A stretch of DNA of 64,000 nucleotides, from NCBI RefSeq assembly GCF_006861795.1, contig NZ_VDGH01000003.1:62001-126000 (forward strand), given 5' to 3'. The DNA comes from Psychrobacillus lasiicapitis. GTDB taxonomy: Bacteria; Bacillota; Bacilli; Bacillales_A; Planococcaceae. Position 1 is the first letter of the stretch; each line of letters begins with the position of its first letter. The notes beneath the pieces are model-generated. The model worked only from the letters and a program-made list of their open reading frames with translations, made no database searches and was not told where the DNA came from. The translations under genes were made by a program, and so were the position numbers. Below, piece after piece: positions 1-9,820 of the stretch.

Positions 1-529
1 ATAATAAATCCCGAGCTGCTTTTCCCGTGAAGCGGTATAAAATAGATGTGCGGGAACCTAATTGATACGATAACTTATGATATGCTTGTTCCACGCCTTC
101 CAAATCTCCTGCAGCGTGAGCATCTAACATTTCTTTTAAAATCGGATCCAAATATTTAACGGCATAATTATAGGCATCAATATAAGGTATGACTCCTTTT
201 GTGATTTTTTCCTCATACAATGCGTCTAATTCTTTTATCTTTTCTTTCTTTTCTTTTGTAGAAAGATTCGAAGATTGGATTTGTTGTTTTACCTCTTTAT
301 AGTGCTTTTTTACATTGTTCAGTACCGGGTATAAATCCTTGCTCGGCTCTAATATACTTTTTAATGCAGGGTCTACATAATAGAGTGGAGCTTTTTTCAT
401 CTCTAGTTTCACAGCATCTATTGATTGCTGGATAGTCATCTCCTTACCGTAGGATACGGAAGTAAATGAGAAAATAGAGGATGTAAGCAAGGCAGCTACG
501 ACAGTTTGTTTAACTATTTTTTTGTTCAT
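1..529 (-). CDS. Secreted protein with SbsC-type wall-binding N-terminus (3' part beyond window)
   Basis: This minus-strand gene starts at an ATG at 529-527 behind an AAAGGAGAAG ribosome site and stays open to the left edge, so only about 176 N-terminal residues are visible. A signal peptide (MNKKIVKQTVVAALLTSSIF...) precedes a helical domain. That domain closely matches residues 30-175 of the nucleotidase at 5029-7614, including GVIPYIDAYNY and ILYRFTGKA.RDLL. The same pattern (IDAYNY, YHK, R..ILDRVYGK.TRDLL) is known from the cell-wall-polymer-binding N-terminus of the Geobacillus S-layer protein SbsC. By homology the missing part may be another nucleotidase or an S-layer body; this cannot be decided here. 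It is probably surface-anchored. A TATAAT-like -10 lies at 586-591 on the minus strand without a good -35. Confidence 0.8.
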   Translation of the reverse strand, partial: MNKKIVKQTVVAALLTSSIFSFTSVSYGKEMTIQQSIDAVKLEMKKAPLYYVDPALKSILEPSKDLYPVLNNVKKHYKEVKQQIQSSNLSTKEKKEKIKELDALYEEKITKGVIPYIDAYNYAVKYLDPILKEMLDAHAAGDLEGVEQAYHKLSYQLGSRTSILYRFTGKAARDLL

Positions 530-639
530 TCTAAATGTACTTCTCCTTTTAGGGTGCCAGTCTTTTTGATATATTCCTTTTGTGTATTATAGAACTTTAG
601 TCTAGACATTTTCTGTACATTGCTGACAAAATACGACAA

Positions 640-676
640 AAAACCATCATATTGGATTAAAATAAGATGGTTTTAA
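640..676 (-). terminator. Terminator of the response regulator gene
   Basis: A 9-bp stem (AAAACCATC/GATGGTTTT) with a 17-nt loop is followed on the minus strand by a run of T. It sits just downstream of the stop codon at 680. Confidence 0.7.
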
Positions 677-679
677 GGT

Positions 680-1777
680 CTATTTTATTATTTTCATGAG
701 ATGTTCCAATTTTTCTTGTGGCTTTGTTCCTAAATGTTGCCATAGAATCGTTTTATAGTTCTCATAGACTTGTATAGCTGCTCGATTGTCTCCATTTTCT
801 ATATAATATTGAACCAAATAGTTAGTATATCGCTCTTCCCAAGGATCTATTTCTATGAGCTTGTCGATCGCTTCTTTTAATACATTTTCTAATTTTATTT
901 CCATGTTGTATGTATTGATAAACTTCTCTAAATACTGTACAACACCTTTCAGCAACTGTTCTCGTTCTTCTCTCGCCCAGTCATAATATTCTTCGGCCAG
1001 GTAATGATTTTTATATAAATCTATAAGCTTTTTAACGTCTTCAGCGGTGTCTTGCGACAGATTTAAGATATTTTTTATATCTTGCACATCACTCTTTAAC
1101 TCTACCTCTAAAGAATAGCGTTCATCCACATATTTGATCGAATCATGATATCCATGATTTTTTAGCTCTTTTCGTAAATGGTATACACTTGTGTGCAATG
1201 CTACTGAAGCTTTATCTAATGTACGGTCTGGCCATAGTTCTTCCATAATCTTTTCTCTGTGAACCGGTTTGTCTTGATGGATTAAATATGCACAGAATTC
1301 TTTTACCTTTTTGGTTCGCCACTTGATCGGTTCACGGTCATGGTCAAGCAGTCGAAAGCTTCCTAGAAAATTTCCTTTTAAGTATGGTGTCTCATTAGGA
1401 GGTAGTTCACGCTGAATTCTACGCTGACCAATTCGTCGAACCGTTTTTTCTAAACGACTTTTTTCGATTGGCTTTAGGATATAATCCACTGCCTGGACAT
1501 TAAATGCTTCCAGTGCATATTCATCATAAGCTGTAACAAAAACAATATCCGTTTGAAAAGCAACTGGATTCAATTTATCTGCGAATTTTATTCCGTTCAT
1601 TTCCTTCATCTCAATATCAAGAAACAGAATATCTGGCTTATGTGCTTCCAAACTTTCCAATCCTTCTAATGGATTAATAAACTTGCCTATTATTTCGATT
1701 CCTCCAATTTCTGCTAGCATGGCTTCTAATAACTGGATTGCCAAGATTTCATCATCCACTAATATGGCTTTTAACAT
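680..1777 (-). CDS. Two-component response regulator, REC plus SARP/BTAD-type output
   Basis: A 365-residue cytoplasmic regulator. Residues 1-120 are a receiver domain with acidic pair D8/D9, phospho-acceptor D54 (in ILFLDIEM), T82 and K102. Residues about 140-225 look like an OmpR-type winged helix (WRTKKVKEFCAYLI, LHTSVYHLRKELK). The rest is an all-helical bacterial transcriptional activation (BTAD) domain ending in VYENYKTILWQHLGTKP. This REC-wHTH-BTAD layout is a known minor class in Bacillota and Clostridia. The ATG follows directly after the TAA of the kinase gene (no gap), so the two genes are cotranscribed and surely form a pair. The targets are unknown; the flanking surface nucleotidase genes are candidates by position only. 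Confidence 0.88.
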   Translation of the reverse strand: MLKAILVDDEILAIQLLEAMLAEIGGIEIIGKFINPLEGLESLEAHKPDILFLDIEMKEMNGIKFADKLNPVAFQTDIVFVTAYDEYALEAFNVQAVDYILKPIEKSRLEKTVRRIGQRRIQRELPPNETPYLKGNFLGSFRLLDHDREPIKWRTKKVKEFCAYLIHQDKPVHREKIMEELWPDRTLDKASVALHTSVYHLRKELKNHGYHDSIKYVDERYSLEVELKSDVQDIKNILNLSQDTAEDVKKLIDLYKNHYLAEEYYDWAREEREQLLKGVVQYLEKFINTYNMEIKLENVLKEAIDKLIEIDPWEERYTNYLVQYYIENGDNRAAIQVYENYKTILWQHLGTKPQEKLEHLMKIIK

Positions 1778-4700
1778 TTAATTTCCCTCCTTTTCAATTT
1801 GTATGAATGGAAATCTTAATTCCACGATCGTTCCTTTATATTCCTCACTAGTTATTTGAATGGATGCATTTTCATAATACTTTAAACGTTTTTTTATATT
1901 TTGTAGTCCTACACTTTGACCTGTATCTTGTTCTACATTCCAAATCTGTTGTAGTTTATATGCAGAAATCCCTGTTCCATTATCGGATATTTGGAAAACG
2001 ATGAAGTCATCTTCCCTTACAACAGTGAGTTTTACGATTCCTTGACCTTCCTTCATTTTTAAACCATGAACTATAGCATTCTCCACGATAGGCTGCAAGA
2101 TTAAAGGAGGAATAAAACAATGCAATGGATCTTGCATTTGCACTTCCCAAACTAGTCGCTCTGGAAATCTAGTCCGTTGAATATTTACATAGGATTGAAT
2201 GAGGGAAAGTTCCTTTTCTAATGGAACTAAACTATGTGTATTTTCAAAGGAAAAGCTTCCTCTCATAAAATTAGCAAAATCTGTAATCATAGTACGTGCC
2301 TTTTCCAAATCTATATAACTTAGTGAAAGAATCGAATTTAATACATTGAAAATAAAATGCGGTTTAATTTGTGCTTGTAAAAAAGCAACTTCCATCTTCA
2401 CCGCATTTTCAGATGATTCCTTCATTAATAATAGATTTCTTATTCTAGTTTTTAACTCTGATGTATCCAATGGTTTGTGTAAGAAATCATTTGCACCAGA
2501 ATGGAACGCTGCAATCATATCTTCTGGTCGAACAGCAGCTGTCAACATTAAAATAGGAAGTTCGGAGGGTAGATAAGATTTTCTCAATTGTTGACATACT
2601 TCATATCCAGAAACCTCTGGCATCATAATATCCAAAATAACTAGATCTATATCAGGATATTTTTTCACCTGCTCCAAAACTGCCTTTCCGCTATCAACTG
2701 CGACAATAAAATAATCCTCTGATATAAGCGTATCCATGAGAACTTTCAGATTCACATGATCATCATCTGCAATGATTATTTTTTTTCGATCCTTATTTCC
2801 GTTAACAGAAGGAATAGGAAGTGAAAAAGATTGCTTTGTTGGTTTGTTTAATTGAGTTGCTTTAGGAAGCGTAACCGAAAAGGTAGTTCCTTTATTTACT
2901 ACAGAATTTACAGTAATTGTGCCACCTTGAATCTGCACAAGCTCTTTCGTCACACTTAAACCTAGACCAGTTCCTCCAGTTGCATTGCTATATTGTCGAA
3001 AAGGCTCAAACACAAATTTTAAATTCTCTGAAGCAATTCCAATACCAGTATCACTAACTGTTATGACTAAATTTTCTTCCTGTTCATAGCATTTAATCTC
3101 TACCTTCCCTCGCATCGTATATTTAACCGCATTATCTATTAAATTATATAAAATCTGACGAAACCTTTCCTCGTCCGCCAATACTAATTGCCCTCTTTGG
3201 ATGTGATTTATAATTTTCACATCTTTGTCTATCATATACGTAAAAGTTTCCACAACGACATGTGTAATAGCAAATAGATCCACAGAGGTTATCCGAACCC
3301 GCATTTCTCCTTCTTTCAGTTTCGAAAAATCTAGTATATCGTTTACAAGGTTAGACAAACGATGAGCAGTCCCTACTATTAATCCCATTTTTTCTTCTTC
3401 CTCTACCGACAAGGAAGATTTTCTATCTTCAAGCATTGATTGAGAGATCGCTATAATTCCATGTAAAGGCGTTCGAAATTCATGAGAGGCTTTCGCAAGA
3501 ACTCCATCTTTCAACTTATCCACACGTAATAGAGCATTGGACAACTCTTCTTTCTTTAAGAAGGAATCCATGAAACGGTGGGATATATAAAGTGAAAGCA
3601 TCGCTAAACAAATAAAAGGAAATAAAGGGGGTAATGAATTCATCGCATAGTTTGCCGAAACATTCAAAGTTCCAACAGTAAAATAAATAAAAATAGTAAA
3701 GCTACTAAAGATTAAATAAGAAGCACCCACAGCCTTTTTGGATACCGCAATAATTTGTAAATAGATGATATACACTAAGCTGATAAAAATATAAAGAGAA
3801 TAATAGATTTGTAGGCTAGAGTTCAACTTTACTGGTAGAAGTGCAGTACCTGTTAACAAAATACCAATTATCCATAGAAACCGTACAATCCTTTGATTCG
3901 AAAATTGCTTTAAAGACGATTGAAAAAAACATAACATAAACAAACCTATCCAAATACTCGAAACTGATTGGATTCTTTCGAAAAAAGCATATGGTGTAGC
4001 AGGGAACAACTCCAAAAATACCTTCTCTCCGTGAGAAACAGCATATAAAACATTGGCAAAACAAAAGAGCGAAAAGAATAGCTGCTCCACGCCGATCCTT
4101 GCATACAAAAATGAACCTAAAAAGTATATAAACATGGTTGAAAAAGCGGCAATGGTTACCCAATCATATGCAAGCGATCTTTCTCGAAGATTGCCTATAC
4201 TATCTTGATCTCCAATAAAAATAGAACCTAATATTCCACCACCAGATGCATAATCAAAATTGGCAACATGTACAATTATGTCCAGCTCTTTCTCATCTGG
4301 AGAAAAATAAGAAACATACGGGATATTATGAGCTGAATAAGTATCATCTTCTGCTGGTATCCCACTGCTACCTATTAGTTTTCCATCCATATAGATAGCA
4401 TTAGACATGCGAATATTAGTTGTTTTTATCCCTAAAACCTCTGGTGAATTATTTAATAAGATTTTAAGTCGATATGTGCCGCTAGTATACCTCGACAGTT
4501 TCTGACCATTTAAGTCATAATCGGTCCATATGGAGGGTACTTCAACATGATATGATTGTTGTCTATCAAATGCCGTAGAATCTAATAGCTTGTTTGGAAC
4601 AAACTCCCATTCTCCGTTCATTTCTATTGGTTCTGCTCCGTCTAACTCATAATTTCGTAAATCCAAAACTCCATCCACTGCTTTTGGTGATATTGGTTTT

Positions 4701-4786
4701 TCTTTTACTAGTATCGAATTTAGGGAAAATGCACTTATAAGTAAAATTCCGATTATAGTGATGATTTTTATGTAGGTTTTTTTCAT
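1778..4786 (-). CDS. Hybrid sensor kinase with two transmitter modules (7TMR-DISM / HisKA / REC / LytS-type)
   Basis: A 1002-residue membrane kinase. An N-terminal membrane segment (about 7-27) is followed by an extracytoplasmic beta-rich domain (about 36-205, with GEWEFVP and VPSIWTDY) of the 7TMR-DISM extracellular kind, then seven membrane spans (about 208-403). A HisKA domain carries H435 in ASHEFRTP, followed by an ATPase with N552, DTGIG and GGTGLGLS. A receiver (667-785) has phospho-acceptor D719 in LVILDIMMPE and K771. The C-terminus is a second, LytS/YehU-type kinase with H810 in QIKPHFIFN and its own ATPase (VENAIVHGLK, SDNGTGI). It forms an operon with the downstream regulator and has its own promoter at 4823-4851. 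The ligand is unknown. Confidence 0.92.
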   Translation of the reverse strand: MKKTYIKIITIIGILLISAFSLNSILVKEKPISPKAVDGVLDLRNYELDGAEPIEMNGEWEFVPNKLLDSTAFDRQQSYHVEVPSIWTDYDLNGQKLSRYTSGTYRLKILLNNSPEVLGIKTTNIRMSNAIYMDGKLIGSSGIPAEDDTYSAHNIPYVSYFSPDEKELDIIVHVANFDYASGGGILGSIFIGDQDSIGNLRERSLAYDWVTIAAFSTMFIYFLGSFLYARIGVEQLFFSLFCFANVLYAVSHGEKVFLELFPATPYAFFERIQSVSSIWIGLFMLCFFQSSLKQFSNQRIVRFLWIIGILLTGTALLPVKLNSSLQIYYSLYIFISLVYIIYLQIIAVSKKAVGASYLIFSSFTIFIYFTVGTLNVSANYAMNSLPPLFPFICLAMLSLYISHRFMDSFLKKEELSNALLRVDKLKDGVLAKASHEFRTPLHGIIAISQSMLEDRKSSLSVEEEEKMGLIVGTAHRLSNLVNDILDFSKLKEGEMRVRITSVDLFAITHVVVETFTYMIDKDVKIINHIQRGQLVLADEERFRQILYNLIDNAVKYTMRGKVEIKCYEQEENLVITVSDTGIGIASENLKFVFEPFRQYSNATGGTGLGLSVTKELVQIQGGTITVNSVVNKGTTFSVTLPKATQLNKPTKQSFSLPIPSVNGNKDRKKIIIADDDHVNLKVLMDTLISEDYFIVAVDSGKAVLEQVKKYPDIDLVILDIMMPEVSGYEVCQQLRKSYLPSELPILMLTAAVRPEDMIAAFHSGANDFLHKPLDTSELKTRIRNLLLMKESSENAVKMEVAFLQAQIKPHFIFNVLNSILSLSYIDLEKARTMITDFANFMRGSFSFENTHSLVPLEKELSLIQSYVNIQRTRFPERLVWEVQMQDPLHCFIPPLILQPIVENAIVHGLKMKEGQGIVKLTVVREDDFIVFQISDNGTGISAYKLQQIWNVEQDTGQSVGLQNIKKRLKYYENASIQITSEEYKGTIVELRFPFIQIEKEGN

Positions 4787-4822
4787 GCTTGTATGTTTCC
4801 TTGTATTTTTTTTATAAAGTTA

Positions 4823-4851
4823 ATTGTATGTGGAAATATTGCTTTGTACAA
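4823..4851 (-). promoter_or_regulatory. SigA-type promoter of the hybrid kinase operon
   Basis: On the minus strand TTGTAC and TACAAT are separated by exactly 17 nt, about 30 nt upstream of the kinase ATG. Confidence 0.6.
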
Positions 4852-4873
4852 TAATTTTAATAATAGTGTTATA

Positions 4874-4917
4874 TCCCTGTGTAAAACACAATTCTGAATT
4901 GTGTCTGACACAGGGAC
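4874..4917. repeat. Dispersed 45-bp palindrome, copy 1
   Basis: An imperfect inverted repeat with arms starting TCCCTGTGT and ending ACACAGGGA around an AATTCTGAATT core. Two mismatches lie in the 20-bp stem. It is in the gap between the kinase operon promoter and the nucleotidase gene that ends at 5029. See copies at 7740, 14643 and 17031. Confidence 0.85.
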
Positions 4918-5010
4918 AGTAATTCTGAATCGTTACTAACAAAGAGATGCAAAAACAAAAAACAACAGCTAAAGTTTTCACTCCAGTTGCTGCTTTTCGT
5001 ATGAATGGTA

Positions 5011-5028
5011 GTCACTTACACAGGGACT
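5011..5028. repeat. Half copy of the dispersed palindrome
   Basis: Only one arm (CTTACACAGGGAC) of the 45-bp palindrome is present, directly abutting the TAA of the nucleotidase gene. Confidence 0.55.
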
Positions 5029-7614
5029 TTATTTAATTGAATACTTACCAAATCCATCTGTACCCTCACCGATATATTTGATGTTTCCATCTGCTGGGAG
5101 TACTTTCTCCGCTTGTTTAGAAGATTCGAATACGACTTGTGCTTTTGCTGGTAACGCAGCAAATTTCCAGTTGCTATCAGCAGATGGGTCGATTGTTTGC
5201 TCTTCTAGAATATAGTCGATGATGATTTGTCGGTTTTCATCTGGATGAATTTCAATTTCAGTTGCATTACGGACACCTGGGAATGTTCCGCTTGCACGGT
5301 AGTTATTTGTTGCCACGATAAACGTTTGTTTTAAGTCTATTGGTTTTCCATTGTATTGCAAGTTTACGATACGTGATGCATCTTTGTTTAATAGCTTGCC
5401 GTCTGCATCGTATTTTGCTGGTTGTGTAACGTCAATTTCGTATGTTACGCCATCAATTACGTCATAGTTGTATGAGCGGAAATCTGTGTTGATCAGTTGT
5501 TGCTCACCTGTTTTAGCAGGATCGATTTGATTGAACTGACCTGCAGACATTTCCAACCATTCTTTTACATCTGCACCCGTAAGTTTCACTGTTGATACTG
5601 TGTTGTCGTATAGATATAAATCTGCTACGTTTTTAATCGCAAGCTCGCCTTTTGGAACGTATGTGTAGTACTCAGGGTCGCTTCTTGTTCCTGCTTTAAA
5701 TGGTGCTCCTGCAGATAGCACTGGGACGTTTTCATTCGCTGTACCTTTTAGTTTTGCTTTTACATATGCTGTTTGAGCGTCCGTTACAATTTGGATAGAT
5801 GGATCATCCTGCACTTGAGAGAAGTAACTATGAATATCCGCTGTAGTTTTTCCAACTGCTTTTCGAACATAAGTGATTGTTCCTTCATGTGCCTCTTTAA
5901 CCGCATTCACTACTGATTGATCGACATCCGTCGCATCTTTTGCGATAGTGCGCACTTCTGCTTTAGAAGAAGCCACTTTCCATTTGTCTCCATCTTTCTT
6001 CAATTTCAAATCAATGACACCTAAATGGCTACCGAATTTACCAGGCATAACAACAGGAACACCATTCATCGTCCCATTTTCGATGTTTACATTTGTAAGT
6101 GAAGCATCTACTTTTCCTGGGAATACTTGGTGTGCATGTCCAGTAATAATCGCATCTACACCTTTAACTTTAGTTAATAAATACGTTACATCCTCTTCGC
6201 CAACTTCATGTGTTGCATCACCCATTCCAGAGTGGGAAAGCACCACAATTACATCTGCCCCTGCTTTTTGCAGTTCCGGAACAACTGTTGACACAGCTTG
6301 CACAGAGTCGTCGACTTTCACTTTTCCTTCTAAATTCGTTTTATCCCATTTCAAAATTTGAGGAGGAACAATTCCAGTAACCCCTACTTTAATCGTTGAT
6401 TTTTTACCTTCCGAATCAACCACTTCTTTGTCGATTAACACATAAGATTTGTACAATAATTTTCCACTTGCCGCATCCCGAACATTCGCATTCACATAAG
6501 GGAAATTCGCGTCATCCATTACTTCATTTAAATAATCGAGACCATAATTGAATTCATGGTTACCCATTGTAGCTCCGTCATAACCTAAAAGTTCCATCGC
6601 AGTTACGGAAGGATGTTCTTCCCCATCAACCAGTTTGTCTACCGATTGTTTATATGAACCTAGCGGAGTACCTTGAATCGCATCTCCATTGTCAAATAAT
6701 AATGTGTTGCTATTTTCTTTTCGTGCATTTTTGATCAATGTAGCTGTTTTCGCAAGTCCTAAACTATTAGACTCTGTATCTTTATAATAATCATAGTTCA
6801 CAATGTTCGTGTGAATATCAGAAGTACCTAAAATACGTAAAGAAACCGTATCTTTTTCATCTGCAGGTGCTACATTTAATGCTGCTACTTTTTCTAGTAA
6901 CTCTTTCATCATTGGCATACTACTTGTAGAAGGAACTTTATCGAGTAGTGGTTTAATAGATTCGACAACTTTTGCCGCTTCTTCAGTTTTACCAGCAGCA
7001 ATTAACTTTTCCGCTTCTACTACTTTCATATAAATAGTTACCGGCACCATTAACTGGTCACGTTTTGCATTCGCTGGCTCTTTATATTGATCTAACAACA
7101 AATCTCTTGGTGCTTTTCCAGTGAAACGGTAAAGAATAACCGTTCGACTTTTCAATTGGACTGATAATTGGTGGTATAATTTCTCCACTTTCGCCCAGTC
7201 TTTTTCTGCTTCCGCAACTTTGATATCCGCCAAGATTGGATTTAAATACTTGTCCACATAATTATAAGCATCAATATATGGAACGATTCCTTTTGTAATA
7301 CGTTCGTTATGTAAATCCTCTAACTCTTTTAATAGTACGTTTTTGTTTTTAGCATTCGATTTGACGATTGCATTTTTTGCTTTTGTGTAATTTGCTTTTG
7401 CTTTATTTAGCGTAGGATATAAGTCCTTACTTGTTGCAATTTTCCCCTTTTGCGCTGGTACGACGTAGGCATAAGCCGCCTCTTTCATGTCTTTCCTTGC
7501 CTGATCCACCACATCTTGCAACGAGCTACTTGCAAAACCTACATTTGTAGAAGCCAATAATGACGTTGCAAGAGCAACGGCTACTACCGACTTTTTCACT
7601 GTATTCTTCTTCAT
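5029..7614 (-). CDS. Surface 5'-nucleotidase / cyclic phosphodiesterase fused to an SbsC-type wall anchor
   Basis: An 861-residue exported protein. A signal peptide (1 to about 29) precedes an SbsC-like helical domain (about 31-250; IDAYNYVDKYLNP, LYRFTGKAPRDLL). In Geobacillus SbsC this region binds secondary cell-wall polymer. The rest is a metallophosphatase of the 5'-nucleotidase / 2',3'-cyclic nucleotide phosphodiesterase family, with the dimetal ligands D266-x-H268, GD311, GNHE (351-354), a VVLSHSG motif and ITGHAH, followed by the substrate-binding C-terminal domain. It probably scavenges extracellular nucleotides for phosphate and nucleosides at the wall. Unlike most surface nucleotidases of this class there is no SLH or LPXTG anchor; the N-terminal domain replaces it. 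A promoter lies at 7651-7679. Confidence 0.9.
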   Translation of the reverse strand: MKKNTVKKSVVAVALATSLLASTNVGFASSSLQDVVDQARKDMKEAAYAYVVPAQKGKIATSKDLYPTLNKAKANYTKAKNAIVKSNAKNKNVLLKELEDLHNERITKGIVPYIDAYNYVDKYLNPILADIKVAEAEKDWAKVEKLYHQLSVQLKSRTVILYRFTGKAPRDLLLDQYKEPANAKRDQLMVPVTIYMKVVEAEKLIAAGKTEEAAKVVESIKPLLDKVPSTSSMPMMKELLEKVAALNVAPADEKDTVSLRILGTSDIHTNIVNYDYYKDTESNSLGLAKTATLIKNARKENSNTLLFDNGDAIQGTPLGSYKQSVDKLVDGEEHPSVTAMELLGYDGATMGNHEFNYGLDYLNEVMDDANFPYVNANVRDAASGKLLYKSYVLIDKEVVDSEGKKSTIKVGVTGIVPPQILKWDKTNLEGKVKVDDSVQAVSTVVPELQKAGADVIVVLSHSGMGDATHEVGEEDVTYLLTKVKGVDAIITGHAHQVFPGKVDASLTNVNIENGTMNGVPVVMPGKFGSHLGVIDLKLKKDGDKWKVASSKAEVRTIAKDATDVDQSVVNAVKEAHEGTITYVRKAVGKTTADIHSYFSQVQDDPSIQIVTDAQTAYVKAKLKGTANENVPVLSAGAPFKAGTRSDPEYYTYVPKGELAIKNVADLYLYDNTVSTVKLTGADVKEWLEMSAGQFNQIDPAKTGEQQLINTDFRSYNYDVIDGVTYEIDVTQPAKYDADGKLLNKDASRIVNLQYNGKPIDLKQTFIVATNNYRASGTFPGVRNATEIEIHPDENRQIIIDYILEEQTIDPSADSNWKFAALPAKAQVVFESSKQAEKVLPADGNIKYIGEGTDGFGKYSIK

Positions 7615-7650
7615 GATTTCCCTCCCATTTTGTAATAACGTTCCTATTTA

Positions 7651-7679
7651 AAGATAATCAAAAGAAATATTTGGTACAA
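7651..7679 (-). promoter_or_regulatory. Candidate SigA promoter of the wall nucleotidase
   Basis: Minus-strand TTGTAC and TATCTT are spaced by 17 nt, about 35 nt upstream of the ATG and its GGGAGGG ribosome site. Confidence 0.5.
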
Positions 7680-7739
7680 TGTGAATATTGTAATGTTTTT
7701 GTAAAATTTCATATAGACCTTTTTACACCGCTAATAAAA

Positions 7740-7784
7740 GTCCCTGTGTAAGAAACAATTTTGAATTGTTTCTTACACAGGGAC
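7740..7784. repeat. Dispersed 45-bp palindrome, copy 2 (perfect); probable terminator
   Basis: Two perfect 21-bp arms (GTCCCTGTGTAAGAAACAATT and its complement) flank a 3-nt loop. It lies 15 nt beyond the last gene of the peptide transporter operon and could end transcription from that side, although no long T-run follows. Confidence 0.9.
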
Positions 7785-7798
7785 AGTTAAAAGGACTT

Positions 7799-8794
7799 TC
7801 AATTAAAATCCGCCCGGTAATCCTCATCATACATATGACAGTTTACAAACCGACCTGGTGCGACCACCACTTCACTAGGGATCACCTGTTCACAAACAGC
7901 CCTTCTAAACTTACATCTGGTATGAAATGCACAGCCAGTTGGTGGATTGGATGGACTTGGAACGTCACCGGTTAAAATAATTCGTTCTTTTTTTACATCT
8001 GGGTCGAGAGAAGGCACTGCTGACATAAGTGCCTGTGTGTATGGGTGGAGCGGTTGTCGAAATAATTGTTTTTTATCAGAGAGCTCCACAATTTTTCCAA
8101 GATACATTACACCGATTCGATCACTTACATGTTTTACTACGCTCAAGTCATGTGCTATAAAAATATAAGTTAGTCCCAATGTTTCTTTAAGATCTTGAAA
8201 TAGATTTAAAATTTGTGCTTGAACGGAGACATCTAAAGCGGAAACTGGCTCGTCCGCAATTATGATTGCAGGATTTACGGCAATCGCTCTCGCTATCCCG
8301 ATGCGCTGTCTTTGGCCACCACTGAATTCATGTGGATAACGTCCTATATGGTTAGGGCTTAAACCCACTTTCGCTAATAACTCTTTAACTTTTTCTTTTC
8401 TTTCTTTAGCACTTTGTTCCAGTTGATGTGTTGCAAGGGCTTCCCCAAGAATAGCTCCAACAGTCATTTTCGGATTGAGTGAAGCAAAAGGGTCTTGGAA
8501 GACGATTTGCATATCCTTTCGCAGCTTTCGTAAATCTGTTTGGTTTAAGGCTGTTATTTCGTTTCCTTCGAATTGGATTGAGCCTTCTGTCGGTTCGATT
8601 AGTCGTAGAATGCTTCTGCCCATTGTTGACTTACCGCAGCCACTTTCTCCTACTATTCCGAGTGTTTCTCCTTTATTTACTTGAAAGCTTATACCGTCAA
8701 CTGCTTTTACAAAGTGTTTTTTCTTGTTAAAAAGGCTTTTCTTTATTGGAAAATAGGTCTTCAAATTCTTTACTTCTAGTAGCGGTTGATTCAA
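7799..8794 (-). CDS. Peptide ABC transporter ATP-binding protein (DppF/OppF type)
   Basis: A 331-residue cytoplasmic ATPase that energises di/oligopeptide uptake. Walker [10 protein letters not shown] (about 49-57), Q-loop [11 protein letters not shown], signature [15 protein letters not shown], Walker [14 protein letters not shown] and switch HDLSVVKH are all intact. The C-terminal oligopeptide-transporter extension has the Cys cluster [13 protein letters not shown] that often binds an iron-sulfur cluster in this family. It overlaps the upstream partner ATPase by 4 nt (ATGA) and is the last gene of the six-gene operon 14415-7799. Confidence 0.95.
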   Translation of the reverse strand: MNQPLLEVKNLKTYFPIKKSLFNKKKHFVKAVDGISFQVNKGETLGIVGESGCGKSTMGRSILRLIEPTEGSIQFEGNEITALNQTDLRKLRKDMQIVFQDPFASLNPKMTVGAILGEALATHQLEQSAKERKEKVKELLAKVGLSPNHIGRYPHEFSGGQRQRIGIARAIAVNPAIIIADEPVSALDVSVQAQILNLFQDLKETLGLTYIFIAHDLSVVKHVSDRIGVMYLGKIVELSDKKQLFRQPLHPYTQALMSAVPSLDPDVKKERIILTGDVPSPSNPPTGCAFHTRCKFRRAVCEQVIPSEVVVAPGRFVNCHMYDEDYRADFN

Positions 8795-9777
8795 ACCGAC
8801 ACCCCCTGCTCCTCATACAACCAGCACCTGACAAATTGTGAGTCACACTTAAATAATGGCGGATTTTTCTTATGACATTTTTCATGGACATGCTGACAAC
8901 GAGAACGAAAAGGACATCCCGATTTTATAACGCCTAGACTGGGTACGTTTCCATCGATAGGTGTTAGTCTTTCCTCGCTTTCACTATCAATGTTCGGAAC
9001 GGAATTTAACAGACCAATCGTGTACGGATGTTTTGGTTGTTTGAAAAGAGTTCGCACATCTGCTTGCTCCACAATTTGTCCATAGTACATAACAATCACT
9101 CGATCAGCCATCTCAGAGATTACTCCTAAGTCATGGGTTATTAATAGTATGGAGGTGTTATATTCTTGTTGTAAGGCATTCATCAAATCTAGTATTTGGG
9201 CTTGAATGGTTACATCTAGTGCAGTCGTCGGTTCATCCGCAATGAGCAGTTTCGGATTACAGGCCATCGCTATTGCAATCATAATTCGTTGTCTCATTCC
9301 TCCAGATAGCTGATGAGGATATTCATCTATAATGCTCTCTGCTCTGGGAATACCTACTTTTTTTAATATGTCGATTGTTTTTTCTTTGCTATTTGTTTTA
9401 TTGGCAAATCCGTGTAAATGAAGTACTTCACTAATTTGCTTGCCGATTTTATGCACTGGATTGAGAGAGGTCATCGGCTCTTGAAAGATCATAGATATTT
9501 TATTTCCCCGTATGGAACGCATTTTCTTTTCGGCATATAAATTAATATCTTCCCCTTCAAACACTATTTCTCCTTCTGTTGTGCTAGTGCCTTTCTCTAT
9601 TAATCCCATTAGGGAAAGAGCCGTCACGCTTTTACCACAACCCGACTCTCCCACAAGACCTACTGTTTCTCCTTCATTTATATGAAAAGATAGATCCCTA
9701 ACAGCTGAGATTGTGCCTGCTTCATCATCTTGAAAGGAAATATTGATATTCTCGACTTTTATTAATTCGATTGTCAA
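8791..9777 (-). CDS. Peptide ABC transporter ATP-binding protein (DppD/OppD type)
   Basis: The second ATPase of the peptide importer, partner of the gene ending at 7799. Walker [10 protein letters not shown], signature [15 protein letters not shown], Walker [16 protein letters not shown]-loop THDLGV and a C-terminal Cys cluster ([15 protein letters not shown]) are visible. I place the start at a TTG (9777-9775), because AGGAGGT stands 5 nt upstream. The reading frame opens at a GTG 18 nt earlier, but that codon precedes the ribosome site. This gives 328 residues beginning [11 protein letters not shown]. The gene is cotranscribed with its neighbours. Confidence 0.93.
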   Translation of the reverse strand: MTIELIKVENINISFQDDEAGTISAVRDLSFHINEGETVGLVGESGCGKSVTALSLMGLIEKGTSTTEGEIVFEGEDINLYAEKKMRSIRGNKISMIFQEPMTSLNPVHKIGKQISEVLHLHGFANKTNSKEKTIDILKKVGIPRAESIIDEYPHQLSGGMRQRIMIAIAMACNPKLLIADEPTTALDVTIQAQILDLMNALQQEYNTSILLITHDLGVISEMADRVIVMYYGQIVEQADVRTLFKQPKHPYTIGLLNSVPNIDSESEERLTPIDGNVPSLGVIKSGCPFRSRCQHVHEKCHKKNPPLFKCDSQFVRCWLYEEQGVSV

Positions 9778-9820
9778 TGGTCTACCTCCTATCACTTAAT
9801 GGACGAAACGGGTAATGTCG

